Shown: positions 23,468-31,948 of the stretch, in pieces
How positions within the stretch are numbered: the stretch's first letter is position 1
How the letters are laid out: every line of letters begins with the position of its first letter
Assembly (NCBI GenBank): GCA_016872675.1
Contig: VGZG01000030.1
Coordinates: 1 to 40,274, forward strand
Source: Planctomycetota bacterium
Lineage (GTDB): Bacteria > Planctomycetota > UBA1135 > UBA2386
Reading direction: 5' to 3'
DNA length: 40,274 nucleotides
Notes under the pieces: generated by a model
Databases searched by the model: none
Told to the model about the DNA's origin: nothing
The model's input: the letters and a program-made list of their open reading frames with translations, nothing else
Made by a program: the position numbers and the translations under genes

Positions 23468-24273
23468 CCGCCGCGGCCGCGCCGGCCATTGCCGCGGTTG
23501 TGACCGCCGCGGCGCGCCACTGCGCCGTCTACGTCGGCGAGGTGCGCCACCGCCGCCACGACGGCGTCGGCCATGCCTTCGCGGTGCGTCTGTACATGGC
23601 CTACCTCGACCTCGCCGAGCTCGACGCCGCGTTCGCCGGCCGCTGGCTGTGGTCGCATCGCCGGTGGTGGGCGCCGATGCGCTTCCGGCGCGCCGACTAC
23701 TTTGGCGACCCGGCGCGACCGCTCGCCGAGTGCGTGCGCGCGGCCGTCGCCGCCGCGACCGGCGCGGCGCCCGACGGGCCGGTGCGCGTGCTGGCGCAGC
23801 TGCGGTGCTTCGGTTACGTGCTGAACCCAGTGACGTTTTACTACTGCTTCGATCGCTCCGAGCGGCTCCAGGCCGTGCTCGCCGAGATCACCAACACGCC
23901 GTGGGGTGAGCGGCATCACTACGTCGTCGCGCGCGGCGCGGCGACCGGCGACGCGCTGCACGGCGAGTTCGCCAAGGCCTTCCACGTGAGCCCGTTCCAG
24001 CCGATGAGCCACCGCTACCGCTGGACGTTCGGCACGCCCGGCGAGCGGCTGGGGGTGCACATGGACAACCTCGTCGACGGCCAGCCAGTGTTCGCCGCGA
24101 CGCTGTCCTTGACGCGTCGGCCATGGTCAACCGGCAACCTGTTGCGCGCCTTGGCCAGACATCCTTGGATGACGGCCAAGGTCACTGTCATGATCTACAC
24201 GCATGCCTTCTTGCTCTGGTGCAAGCGGGCCCCATTCCACGCCCACCCTAAGAAGGCGAGTCCAGCGCGATGA
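23464..24273 (+). CDS. DUF1365 family protein
   Basis: 269 residues starting with GTG inside a GTGA overlap with the previous stop. The family pattern is clear: YVGEVRHRRH near the N-terminus, FAVRLYMAYLDLAEL, FGYVLNPVTFYYCFD in the middle, EITNTPWGERHHY, and FHVSPFQPM. DUF1365 (COG3496) has no firmly established activity, but its genes travel with CFA synthase and the FAD oxidoreductase, so it is probably a partner in the same lipid modification. The C-terminal hydrophobic stretch (MIYTHAFLLW) may touch the membrane. Confidence 0.88.
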   Translation: MTAAAAPAIAAVVTAAARHCAVYVGEVRHRRHDGVGHAFAVRLYMAYLDLAELDAAFAGRWLWSHRRWWAPMRFRRADYFGDPARPLAECVRAAVAAATGAAPDGPVRVLAQLRCFGYVLNPVTFYYCFDRSERLQAVLAEITNTPWGERHHYVVARGAATGDALHGEFAKAFHVSPFQPMSHRYRWTFGTPGERLGVHMDNLVDGQPVFAATLSLTRRPWSTGNLLRALARHPWMTAKVTVMIYTHAFLLWCKRAPFHAHPKKASPAR

Positions 24274-25559
24274 GTGGCTCGATCCTGATTGCCGACGCCC
24301 GCGACGACGGCCAGTCGGGCGCGCGCCGGCTGCCGACGATGACGCAACGGCTGTTCCGGGCCGGTATCCTGGCGCGGCTGCGCGGTCTGCGCGCGGGCGC
24401 GATTCGCCTGCGCGACGTGTTCGGCGAGACGGTCCTCGGCGATTCGGCCGGCCCGCTCGGCACGGTGGCGATGGACGTCGTCGACCCGGACTTCTGGTCG
24501 GCGGTGGCCACCGGCGGCGACGTTGGCGCTGGCGAAGCGTTCGTCGCCGGCCAGTGGCGTTCACAGGATCTCGTCCGCCTGATGCAGTTGTTCGTGCGCG
24601 ATCGCGCCGTGCTGCTCGGAGTGCACGAGACCTTCTGGTCGCTGCCGCGCCGCTGGCTGCTGCGCGCCGGCCAGTGGCTGCGCCGCAACAACCGCGGCGG
24701 TAGCAAGCGCAACATCGCCGATCATTACGACCTCGGCGACGAGCTGTTCGCGCACTTCCTCGACCCGACGATGACCTACTCGTCGGCGTGGTTCGAGCGA
24801 CCCGACCAATCGCTGCTCGAAGCGCAGCAGCACAAGCTGCGACGGCTCTGCCGGCTGGTCGACCTGCAGCCTGGCGACCGCCTGCTCGAGATCGGCACTG
24901 GCTGGGGCAGCCTGGCGATGTGCGCTGCCGGCGAGTTCGGCGCGCAGGTCACGACGACAACGATCTCGCAAAATCAGCACGACCGCGCCCGCCAGCGCAT
25001 CGCCGACGCCAACCTCGCCGACCGCGTGACCGTCGTGCAGCAGGACTACCGTGACCTGCGAGGCACGCACGACAAACTGCTGTCGTGCGAGATGGTCGAA
25101 GCCGTCGGCGCGCGCTTCCTGCCGACCTACCTGAAGGTTTGCGCGCAGCGCCTGCGGCCGGGCGGCGTGCTCGGCCTGCAGGCAATCACCATCGCGCACC
25201 AGCACTACGCCGAAGCGCTACGGATGGTCGACTACATCCGCCGCCATGTGTTTCCAGGCAGCTTCATCCCGTCGATCCAGGCGATCGCCGCGGCTGCCAG
25301 CGAGCACACCGATCTGCGCCTCGAGTACTGCGAGGACTTCGGCCACCACTACGCGACGACGCTGCAGCGCTGGCGCGAGACCGTGCTCGGCTCGCCCGGG
25401 CCGTTCTTGCGGCGCGGTGGCGAAGGCCTCGTGCGCGCGTGGGAGTATTACTTCGCCTACTGCGAAGCCGGCTTCCGCGAGCGCCACATTGGCGTTTCGC
25501 ACCTGCGCTTCCGCCGCGTGGGCGGGTACGGCTCGTCAGCGGCCGCTGGCGCCAGCTAG
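24270..25559 (+). CDS. Cyclopropane-fatty-acyl-phospholipid synthase family protein
   Basis: 429 residues with the classic CFA synthase layout: an N-terminal lipid-binding region (about 1-140), then NIADHYDLGDELFAHFLD, TYSSAWFE, LLEAQQHKLRRLC, the SAM motif LLEIGTGWGSLAMCAA, TTISQNQHDRA and the C-terminal HYATTLQRWRE. Such enzymes transfer a methylene or methyl group from SAM to the double bond of a phospholipid acyl chain. It is the last gene of the coupled desaturase/FAD-enzyme/DUF1365 operon. Its stop overlaps by 4 bp (CTAG) with the stop of the convergent ribF. It is longer at its N-terminus than the related methyltransferase at 19240 and has little similarity to it outside the SAM site. 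Confidence 0.92.
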   Translation: MSGSILIADARDDGQSGARRLPTMTQRLFRAGILARLRGLRAGAIRLRDVFGETVLGDSAGPLGTVAMDVVDPDFWSAVATGGDVGAGEAFVAGQWRSQDLVRLMQLFVRDRAVLLGVHETFWSLPRRWLLRAGQWLRRNNRGGSKRNIADHYDLGDELFAHFLDPTMTYSSAWFERPDQSLLEAQQHKLRRLCRLVDLQPGDRLLEIGTGWGSLAMCAAGEFGAQVTTTTISQNQHDRARQRIADANLADRVTVVQQDYRDLRGTHDKLLSCEMVEAVGARFLPTYLKVCAQRLRPGGVLGLQAITIAHQHYAEALRMVDYIRRHVFPGSFIPSIQAIAAAASEHTDLRLEYCEDFGHHYATTLQRWRETVLGSPGPFLRRGGEGLVRAWEYYFAYCEAGFRERHIGVSHLRFRRVGGYGSSAAAGAS

Positions 25560-26515
25560 CCGCGCAGCGCCGCACGCGCGGCCGCCACGTCGACCGCGAT
25601 CTGCGCCGTCAGCTCGGCCGCGTCGGCGAACTTCCGCTCCGGCCGCAGGAACTTGCGGAACGTGACTTCCAGCTCGCGGCCGTACAGGTCGCCGTGGAAG
25701 TCGAGCAGGTGCACCTCAAGCCGCGACTCGGTGGTCGTGCTGCCGGCAAACGTCGGCCGCACGCCGAGGTTGGCGACCGCCGGGTGCACGGCGCCGTCGA
25801 CGATCGCATCGACGGCGTAGACGCCGGGCGGCGGCACCATGCCTGGCTGCGGCACGACGTTGGCGGTCGGAAAGCCGAGCGTGCGTCCGCGCGCCTCGCC
25901 GTGCACGACCGTGCCCATCGCGCCGGGGAAGCGGCCGAGAAACCGGTGGGCGGCAGCGAGGTCGCCGCGGGCGATGGCGTCGCGGATCGCGGTCGACGAC
26001 ACTGGTTCGCCGTCGAGCAGGAACGGCTCGCCGACGCGCACATCGAAGCCGAGCTCGGCGCCGAGTTCGCGAAAACGCGCCGGCGTGCCTTCGCGGTCCT
26101 TGCCGAGCGCGCTGTCGTAACCGAGCAGCAGGCCGCGGGCGCGCAGCCGGTTGACGAGCAGGTCCTGGGCGAAGGCGCGCGCCGTCATGTTCTGCAGCCG
26201 CGGCTCGAAGCGCAGCCGCACGAGGCGGCCGACGCCGGCGCGGCGCAGCAGGCGCAGGCGGTGCGGCACGCTGACCAGCTGCGGCGGCGCCTCGCCGCGC
26301 AGGATCTGGTCGGGGTGGTTGGCGAAGGTCACCACCGTCGGCATGCCCCGCAGCGCCGAGGCCATCTCCGTTAGTTGGTGCAGCAGCCGCTGGTGGCCGA
26401 GGTGCACGCCGTCGAACACGCCGACGGCGACGATGGAACGGCTCTGCGGCGCGTCGCCGTAGGCGCCGACGAGGTCCAGGGCCAGCAGCGCGTCGAGGCC
26501 GTCGATCAGCCGCAT
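25556..26515 (-). CDS. ribF: Bifunctional riboflavin kinase / FAD synthetase
   Basis: 319 residues, the normal length for RibF. The N-terminal FAD synthetase domain has VGVFDGVHLGHQRLL with the HLGH nucleotide-binding motif (38-41), and SSTAIRDAI at the end of that domain. The C-terminal riboflavin kinase domain shows GRTLGFPTANV and LEVHLLDFHGDLYG. It converts riboflavin to FMN and FMN to FAD in the cytoplasm. It probably has its own transcription unit; def lies 76 bp further along on the same strand (downstream), so the two might be co-transcribed, but the order in the minus direction is def first, then ribF. Confidence 0.95.
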   Translation of the reverse strand: MRLIDGLDALLALDLVGAYGDAPQSRSIVAVGVFDGVHLGHQRLLHQLTEMASALRGMPTVVTFANHPDQILRGEAPPQLVSVPHRLRLLRRAGVGRLVRLRFEPRLQNMTARAFAQDLLVNRLRARGLLLGYDSALGKDREGTPARFRELGAELGFDVRVGEPFLLDGEPVSSTAIRDAIARGDLAAAHRFLGRFPGAMGTVVHGEARGRTLGFPTANVVPQPGMVPPPGVYAVDAIVDGAVHPAVANLGVRPTFAGSTTTESRLEVHLLDFHGDLYGRELEVTFRKFLRPERKFADAAELTAQIAVDVAAARAALRG

Positions 26516-26591
26516 GGGCGGGCAGCCTACCGTCAGGTGCGGCGCGGCGAAGCGGTCGCTTGCGTGAAGTCAGCTGGTGACCGGGACCCGC

Positions 26592-27104
26592 TCACGCGCG
26601 GGCGCGGAACTCGGCTTCGAGGTCCTGCAGTTGCGCCTTGACGCGCAGCTTCTCCGACGCGGTCAGGCGGTCGACGAAGAGCAACCCGTCCAGGTGGTCC
26701 ATCTCGTGCTGGATCACGCGGGCGAGGAAGCCGTCGGCGCTGAGCTTCTGCGGCCCGCCTTCGAGGTCCTGGTACTCGATCGTGATCTCAATCCAGCGTT
26801 CGACTTCGGCGTGCATGCCGGGGAACGACAGGCAGCCTTCCTCGCCGAACTCGCGCCCCTTCTTCTTGGTGATCTTGGGATTACAGAGGACCTTCTCACC
26901 GCCCTTGTCGTCGCGGTTGCCGCTGGGGTTGAGCACCAGCAGCTTGAGCTCGATGCCGACCTGGGGCGCGGCGAGGCCGCAGCCGACCTCCTCGTACATC
27001 GCCGCCATCATCTTCTCGGCGGTATTGCGCAGGTCCGCGTCGAAGGCGGTGATGGTCTTGCCGCCGCGGCGGAGCACGGGGTCGGGGTAGACGAGGACTT
27101 CCAT
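26592..27104 (-). CDS. def: Peptide deformylase
   Basis: 170 residues with all three deformylase motifs: GCGLAAPQVG, EEGCLSFPG and QHEMDHLDG, which supply the Cys and two His metal ligands and the catalytic Glu. It removes the formyl group from the initiator methionine of new proteins. The ATG at 27104 (MEVLVYPDPVLRR) is the usual start of the family, although the frame is open to 27320. It is divergent from the TPR gene and followed by ribF on the same strand. Confidence 0.96.
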   Translation of the reverse strand: MEVLVYPDPVLRRGGKTITAFDADLRNTAEKMMAAMYEEVGCGLAAPQVGIELKLLVLNPSGNRDDKGGEKVLCNPKITKKKGREFGEEGCLSFPGMHAEVERWIEITIEYQDLEGGPQKLSADGFLARVIQHEMDHLDGLLFVDRLTASEKLRVKAQLQDLEAEFRARA

Positions 27105-27164
27105 GCGGGCGGGTTGGGGGAGGCGCGGGCCGGGCCAGGGGCGTCCGTCCGGCCGATCTGGCGG

Positions 27165-27193
27165 TTGCGGCCTCCCTGGGGGGCGAGTAGATT
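27165..27193 (+). promoter_or_regulatory. Sigma-70-like promoter of the TPR gene
   Basis: TTGCGG (27165-27170) and TAGATT (27188-27193) are separated by exactly 17 bp, 57 nt before the start codon. A 7-bp inverted repeat (GGGGCGA/TCGCCCC) overlaps the -10 box. Confidence 0.45.
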
Positions 27194-27249
27194 CTTCGCC
27201 CCTTTCGCCGCCGTCAAGCTCCCACGCGGGACGCGGCCTTCCGTCCCGC

Positions 27250-28581
27250 ATGGACCTCAGCAAGTTCCTCGAGCAGGCTGCCGACGCCACCAAGCGCCGC
27301 AACTTCGCCATGGCAGTCAAGATCTACGGCCAGGTGCTGTCGATCCAGCCGGACTTCGGCGAGGCGCGCGCCGGCCTGCGCAAGGCGCTGTTCCAGAAGG
27401 CGGCGCAGAAGGCGCCGAGCAAGCCGGTCGCCCTGCTACTCGGCGGCCTCAGCCTGCTGACCGGCAACATGATGCGCCTCGCCGGCCAGCACGCGGCGGC
27501 GGCCAAGTCGTTCGAGGGCTACCTCGCGCACGATCCGCTGAACGAAAGCGTCAACCTCAAACTCGCCGCCGCGCTGCAGCGGGCCGGCCACGAGCGCTCG
27601 GCGCTCGCCGTCTACGCCGCGTACGCGCAGCACCAGCCGCGCTGCATCGATGCTTGCCGCGCCGCCGGCCAGTTGTACCAACGCCAGGGCAAGCACCAAG
27701 AAGCGCTGGCGATGTACGAGGCCGCGCTGAGGGTCGACCCGCGCGACCAGGAGTCGCTCAAGGCCCGCAAGGACCTCGCTGCCGAGGGCGCGCTGCGCAA
27801 CACCGGCATCGACAAGGCCGGCAGCTCGCGCGACCTGATCAAGGACAAGGAGCAACAGCGCCAGCTCGAGCGCCAGGAGCGCCTGCAGTTGTCGGCCGAG
27901 GAGATCGAGGCCGAGCTGACCGACATCGAGGCCAAGCTGCAGGACAAGCCCGACGACCGCAAGCTGCTGCGCCGCGGCGCCAAGCTGCGCGAGATGGCCA
28001 AGGATCTCGCCGGCGCGCTCGACCTCGCCGAGCAGCTCCAGCGGCTCGATCCGTCGGACGCCGAACTGCAGGAGCTGGTCGGCGACCTGCGCATCCGTCT
28101 GCAGGAGCAAAAGGTGCAGAAAGCCGAGCGCAGCGGCGACGCCGGCGCCGCCGGCCGAGCCCGCGCGGCCCTCGCGACCCTGCGCGTCGCCGAGGCCAAG
28201 CGCCGCGTCGAGCGCAACCCGGCCGACCTCGCCGCCCGCTTCGACCTCGGCAATGGCCTGCTGGCCACCGGCGACGTCGACGGCGCGATCGCCGAGCTGC
28301 AGCAGGCCGTCAAGGATCCGCGCAAGAAGACCGAGGCGCTGTTCGCGCTCGGCCGCGCCTTCCAGCAGAAGAACCTTGCCGAACTCGCGCTCAGCCAATT
28401 CGACAAGGCGCTGCAGGCCGCCGGCTCCGGCGTGCTGGCCAAGGAGGCGCTCTACGAGATGGGCGCCATCTGTGCCACTCTCGGCAAGCGCGATGACGCG
28501 CTGCGCCACTACACCCGCATCCTCGAGCAGGACATCGGCTTCCGCGACGTCGCGAAGAAGGTGGAAGCGCTGAAGGGCTGA
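27250..28581 (+). CDS. TPR repeat protein with central coiled coil
   Basis: 443 residues, soluble, no signal peptide. Residues 1-185 hold several TPR-like helix pairs (RNFAMAVKIYGQVLSIQPDF; HEEALAMYEAALRVDPRD in the form HQEALAMYEAALRVDP). Residues about 195-250 are a charged, probably coiled-coil segment (IKDKEQQRQLERQERLQ). Further TPRs run from about 320 to 440 (DLGNGLLATGDVDGAIAELQ; ALRHYTRILEQDIGF). TPR proteins are scaffolds for protein contacts and the partner is unknown. The ATG at 27250 is the first after the promoter-like boxes at 27165-27193. It is followed 67 bp later by rpsT. Confidence 0.85.
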   Translation: MDLSKFLEQAADATKRRNFAMAVKIYGQVLSIQPDFGEARAGLRKALFQKAAQKAPSKPVALLLGGLSLLTGNMMRLAGQHAAAAKSFEGYLAHDPLNESVNLKLAAALQRAGHERSALAVYAAYAQHQPRCIDACRAAGQLYQRQGKHQEALAMYEAALRVDPRDQESLKARKDLAAEGALRNTGIDKAGSSRDLIKDKEQQRQLERQERLQLSAEEIEAELTDIEAKLQDKPDDRKLLRRGAKLREMAKDLAGALDLAEQLQRLDPSDAELQELVGDLRIRLQEQKVQKAERSGDAGAAGRARAALATLRVAEAKRRVERNPADLAARFDLGNGLLATGDVDGAIAELQQAVKDPRKKTEALFALGRAFQQKNLAELALSQFDKALQAAGSGVLAKEALYEMGAICATLGKRDDALRHYTRILEQDIGFRDVAKKVEALKG

Positions 28582-28648
28582 ATCCCTTCCGCTTTCCTGC
28601 TCCTCGATCCCCGACACCAACCGATTTTCAGAAACCGAGAACGCAGCA

Positions 28649-28912
28649 ATGGCCCACAGCAAGCAAGCGCTCAAGCGCGCCCGTCAGAGCGAGAAGAACC
28701 GCGTCGCCAACAAGACCAAGATGTCGCGCATGAAGAGCGCGGTGAAGAGCCTGATGGCGTTGGTCCAGGCCGGCGACAAGGCGAAGGCGGCGGCGCTCCT
28801 GACGACGGTCTGCAAGATCATCGACAAGGCGGCCCAGACGCACGTCATCCACGCCAACAAGGCCGCGCGCCACAAGAGCCAGGTCACCCGCGCCGTCGGC
28901 GCGATGAAGTGA
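28649..28912 (+). CDS. rpsT: 30S ribosomal protein S20
   Basis: 87 residues, strongly basic and helical, starting MAHSKQALKRARQSEKNRVANK, the conserved S20 N-terminus. S20 binds the 5' and 3' minor domains of 16S rRNA. Length and residue pattern (KTVCKIIDKAAQTHVIHANKA, as TVCKIIDKAAQ and HVIHANKAARHKS) match the family. Probably transcribed alone or with the TPR gene upstream. Confidence 0.96.
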   Translation: MAHSKQALKRARQSEKNRVANKTKMSRMKSAVKSLMALVQAGDKAKAAALLTTVCKIIDKAAQTHVIHANKAARHKSQVTRAVGAMK

Positions 28913-28970
28913 CCGGCTGAGCCTGCCGGCGCTTCGCGCGGCGCCAGGCGGGGATGGCGCGGGCGTCCGT

Positions 28971-28984
28971 CGGGCGGCCGCCCG
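28971..28984. terminator. Palindrome between convergent rpsT and flagellin genes
   Basis: CGGGCGGCCGCCCG is a perfect 14-bp palindrome in the 88 bp between two convergent genes. It may act as a bidirectional terminator, but the lack of a loop and T-tract keeps this weak. Confidence 0.3.
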
Positions 28985-29000
28985 TCCACGGCAGCGTCGA

Positions 29001-29831
29001 TCAGCTTTGCAGGAGTTGCAGCGCCGCCTGCGGCTGCGTGTTCGCCTGCGCCAGGATCGAGATCGCAGCCTGCTGCAGGATCGAGTTGCGCGTCAGCGAC
29101 GCCGTCTCGACCGCGACGTCGACGTCGCGGATGCGCGACTCGGCGGCGGACAGGTTCTCCGACTGGATCTGCAGGTTGGCGATCGTCGTGGTCAGGCGGT
29201 TTTGGGCCGCGCCGAACTGCCCGCGCACGCGGCTGACCGAGTTGACGGCGAGGTCGAGCGCCGCGATGGCGGTCGTCGGCGTGCCGGTCGAGCCGATGTC
29301 GAGCGTCGACAGGCCGAGCGTCGAGGCCAGCGTGTCCGAAGTGCTCAGGTGGATCGTGTCGATGCCGTCGGCGGTGCCGACGCCCACCTGGAAGGTGATC
29401 GTCGAACCGGTGCCATCGAGCAGGCTGACGCCGTTGAACGTCGTCGACTTGGCGATGCGGTCGATCTCGTCGATCAGGTCGCTGAACTCCTCGTTCAGCG
29501 TCGAACGGTCGGCGGCGCTGACCGTGCCGTTGTTCGCCTGGATCGCCAGTTCGCGCATGCGGATGAGGATCGAACTGACCTCGTTGAGGGCACCTTCGCC
29601 CGTCTGCGTCAGCGAGATGCCGTCCTGCGCGTTGCGAATCGCCTGACCCGTCGAGCGGATCTGGCCACGGAAACGCTCCGAGATCGCGAGGCCGGCCGCG
29701 TCATCCGACGCCGTCGAGATGCGAAGGCCCGTCGACAGGCGACGGTAGTTCGCCTGCAGTCTCTCGGTGGTCTGCGACAGCGAGCGCTGCGCGTTGAGGG
29801 AAGCGATGTTCGAATTGACTCGAAGACCCAT
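29001..29831 (-). CDS. Flagellin
   Basis: 276 residues, short for a flagellin. The N-terminal D0/D1 region is intact (MGLRVNSNIASLNAQRSL, STGLRISTASDDAAGLAISE), as is the C-terminal D1/D0 region (NRLTTTIANLQIQSENLSAAESRI, ending ALQLLQS). Between them (about 140-190) is only a small variable part, so the surface-exposed domains D2/D3 are missing. It is the filament subunit, exported by the flagellar type III system. No other flagellar gene is in the window. Upstream on the minus strand, TGAAGAAG-N13-GCCGATCT (29921-29893) is faintly sigma-28-like, but the spacing is off and I do not rely on it. Confidence 0.95.
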   Translation of the reverse strand: MGLRVNSNIASLNAQRSLSQTTERLQANYRRLSTGLRISTASDDAAGLAISERFRGQIRSTGQAIRNAQDGISLTQTGEGALNEVSSILIRMRELAIQANNGTVSAADRSTLNEEFSDLIDEIDRIAKSTTFNGVSLLDGTGSTITFQVGVGTADGIDTIHLSTSDTLASTLGLSTLDIGSTGTPTTAIAALDLAVNSVSRVRGQFGAAQNRLTTTIANLQIQSENLSAAESRIRDVDVAVETASLTRNSILQQAAISILAQANTQPQAALQLLQS

Positions 29832-30028
29832 GGTAGTGCTCGATCCTGTTGGCCTGAGACGTCGGAACGGGTCCGACGTCGATGCCTGCAGCAGATCGGC
29901 AGCCGCTTGAGGACTTCTTCAGGAAATCTCGCGATTGGACACCCTCTCGCTGTGCGTCCCATGGCATAGGCGGGGGTTGCGGCCGCAGACCGGCGTGAAG
30001 ATCGCGGTCGCGGTCCTGCATCGGGATG

Positions 30029-30316
30029 CCGGCCGCCGTCCTCGCCCTGAGCGCACGCCGGGCCCCACGCGCCGAAGCGGTTGCCGTCCTTCGGGTCGCG
30101 TCGCGGTTTGCCTAGCAGCGTCGGCTCGAGCTGCATCACCGGTGTTTTCGCCGGGCCCTGGCCGAGGAAGCAGCGCGCGAACAGCCCTGCCGCGGTCATT
30201 GCCTCGGTTCGTTCCGTCGGGGAGCGGCTACCGTGCCCCCCGGGCTTGCGCGAGCTGCGCTGGCCGGCGGCGGTGTAGCCGTGGCGATTGCTCGTGTCGG
30301 TGACGCCGTCGAACTG
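30029..30316 (-). pseudogene. Remnant of an alpha-toroid (prenyltransferase-repeat) gene
   Basis: On the minus strand this stretch translates to pieces that match the C-terminal part of the intact gene at 30425-31948, in the same order. RHGYTAAGQRSSRKPGGHGS corresponds to IHGYSKQGEPSSRKPGSHGT. AMTAAGLFARCFLGQGPAKT corresponds to AMTAVGLFCRFFMNQDPKEK. RFGAWGPACAQGEDGGR corresponds to LYGSWDPKCAWGEDGGR. Some 55 residues between the second and third blocks are missing, and the match ends before the final helix. There is no N-terminal part. It is a decayed partial copy; its upstream end abuts the terminator of the intact gene. The rest of the 593-bp gap (29832-30424) holds the flagellin upstream region and that terminator. 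Confidence 0.75.
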
Positions 30317-30361
30317 CGATTGCGCGCTGCCGGCGCTGCGGCACAGCCGACTGGGAACACA

Positions 30362-30396
30362 ACGGCCCGCGCTTCCTGCGCGGAGGCGCGGGCCGT
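30362..30396 (-). terminator. Strong hairpin terminator of the alpha-toroid gene
   Basis: ACGGCCCGCGC and GCGCGGGCCGT form a perfect 11-bp stem with a 13-nt loop, 28 nt after the stop of the minus-strand gene. In the minus direction it is followed by TTGTGTT. Confidence 0.65.
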
Positions 30397-30424
30397 CGCC
30401 TGCGGCCGGAGGACCGCCAGTTCG

Positions 30425-31948
30425 TCAGCGGACGAGCTTGCTGTAGCGGTAGTAGGCCTCGAGCGTCAGCACCAGCGACGCGGTGCTGTAGACGCGGCCG
30501 CCGTCCTCGCCCCAGGCGCACTTCGGGTCCCAGGAGCCATAGAGGTTCTTCTTGGCCTTGTCCCTGTGCTGGTTCTTCACGACGGCGGTCTCGAGCTTCT
30601 TCTGCCATTCGGTCCAGTGCTTGCCACCCATCTGGAACAGCGCGTACGTCGCGTAGTACCAGTAGTAGTGGTCGATCGTGCCGGCCTTCTCGTCCCAGAT
30701 CGGCGGCTTCTCCAGGATGCGATCGGCGGCGGCCTTCATGACCGGCTTCTCCTTCGGATCCTGGTTCATGAAGAAGCGGCAGAAGAGGCCGACGGCGGTC
30801 ATCGCCGCGCCCTTTTCGACCGGGAAGTCCGTCCCGTGGCTGCCCGGCTTGCGGGAGCTCGGCTCGCCCTGCTTGCTGTAGCCGTGGATGCCCGTCGGGT
30901 CGCTGACCTGATCGAGCCACACGCCGCAGAGCTTCAGGGCCTCCTTGTTGATCGTCAGGCCGAAGAACTCGCCCGACTCGTAGGCCATGATGCACCAGCC
31001 CGTGACCGACGTGTCGTTGTCGTTGTCGCGCGGCTGATAGCGCCAGACCGAGTACGGGTTGCGGTGCGACTCGAGGTAGTTGATGCCCTTCTGCGCGACC
31101 GGCTTCAGCAGCGTGTAGTTGGACAGGCCGAAGGCCTCGCACATGGCGTACGCCGCGATGGCGTGGTCGTAGACGAAGTCGTGCGACGCGGCGGTGCCGA
31201 ACAGGCCCGTCGACGCGTCCTGCTGGTCACGCAGCCACAGCACGCCCCTCTTGACCTGGTCCTTGTAGGCGCCGCTGCGCATCGTGTTGCCGTCGCCCAG
31301 GTAGGCGAGCAGCGCAAGGCCGGTGACGCCGACGTCGTGGACCGCGTTGCCAGGACCGTCGCAGACGTCGCCCGACGCGTCGTCGTGCTTCATGAACTGG
31401 TCGCAGTCCCACTTGCCGTCGTCGTCCTGGTGGTTCTTCAACCACTGCAGGCCGGCGTCGATGTTCTCGGCGTAGCTCTTGCCGCCGGCCCTCTTGCCGC
31501 CACCGCCACGGCCGCCGTAACGGCCACCGGCGCCGCCGCCGAGGCCGACCGCGGAGTTCCACTGGTTGCTGTCGAACGCCGACTCCTTCGTCGTGTTCTC
31601 GGTGACGGTTTCGAACACCTCGGTCTCCGTGACCGTGTTCTCGGTGACCACGACCTCCTCGACGACCTCTTCCGGCTTGGTCTCCGGCGGCGGCGGCGGC
31701 GGCGGTTCCTCGACCTTGGTCTCATCCTGCTGGGTCATCTCGACCTTGTTGGCATTCTTGTTGTCCTGCTTCGGCGGAATGAGGATCCACAGCAGCAGCA
31801 CCGCGACGATGTGCAAGCCGGCGGAGAGCATGAACCACGGCGCCGCACGCAGGCGCTCGGCCATCAGGTCCTGGAAGGTGACCTCGGTCTCCCAGACCGG
31901 AAGGGCGTTGGATTGGACTTTGATCTTGGTCGGGTCGAGTTGGGCCAT
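30425..31948 (-). CDS. Membrane-anchored prenyltransferase/squalene-oxidase-repeat protein
   Basis: 507 residues. One membrane segment lies at about 41-60 (FMLSAGLHIVAVLLLWIL), followed by a Pro-rich stretch with seven consecutive Pro and alternating Glu/Val/Thr (about 75-120), an architecture like TonB or TolA. After a Gly-rich linker (GLGGGAGGRYGGRGGGG) comes an alpha-toroid domain (about 165-500) with repeats such as ENIDAGLQWLKNHQDDDGKW, VTGLALLAYLG, and AMTAVGLFCRFF. The aspartate-rich catalytic motif of terpene cyclases is not evident, so a binding or structural role is more likely than cyclase activity. The start at 31948 is fixed by AGGAG (31958-31954) and MAQLDPTK; a longer frame exists upstream. 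The gene is followed by a strong terminator and by a decayed partial copy. Confidence 0.85.
   Translation of the reverse strand: MAQLDPTKIKVQSNALPVWETEVTFQDLMAERLRAAPWFMLSAGLHIVAVLLLWILIPPKQDNKNANKVEMTQQDETKVEEPPPPPPPETKPEEVVEEVVVTENTVTETEVFETVTENTTKESAFDSNQWNSAVGLGGGAGGRYGGRGGGGKRAGGKSYAENIDAGLQWLKNHQDDDGKWDCDQFMKHDDASGDVCDGPGNAVHDVGVTGLALLAYLGDGNTMRSGAYKDQVKRGVLWLRDQQDASTGLFGTAASHDFVYDHAIAAYAMCEAFGLSNYTLLKPVAQKGINYLESHRNPYSVWRYQPRDNDNDTSVTGWCIMAYESGEFFGLTINKEALKLCGVWLDQVSDPTGIHGYSKQGEPSSRKPGSHGTDFPVEKGAAMTAVGLFCRFFMNQDPKEKPVMKAAADRILEKPPIWDEKAGTIDHYYWYYATYALFQMGGKHWTEWQKKLETAVVKNQHRDKAKKNLYGSWDPKCAWGEDGGRVYSTASLVLTLEAYYRYSKLVR

Noticed and set aside
29893-29921. Sigma-28 promoter for flagellin
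   Set aside because: GCCGATCT matches the -10 box in part, but the -35 match is poor and the spacing is 13 instead of 11, so I did not list it as a feature.
30425-31948. Squalene-hopene cyclase
   Set aside because: The alpha-toroid repeats are present, but the catalytic Asp-rich motif is not seen, and the TonB-like N-terminus is foreign to that enzyme.
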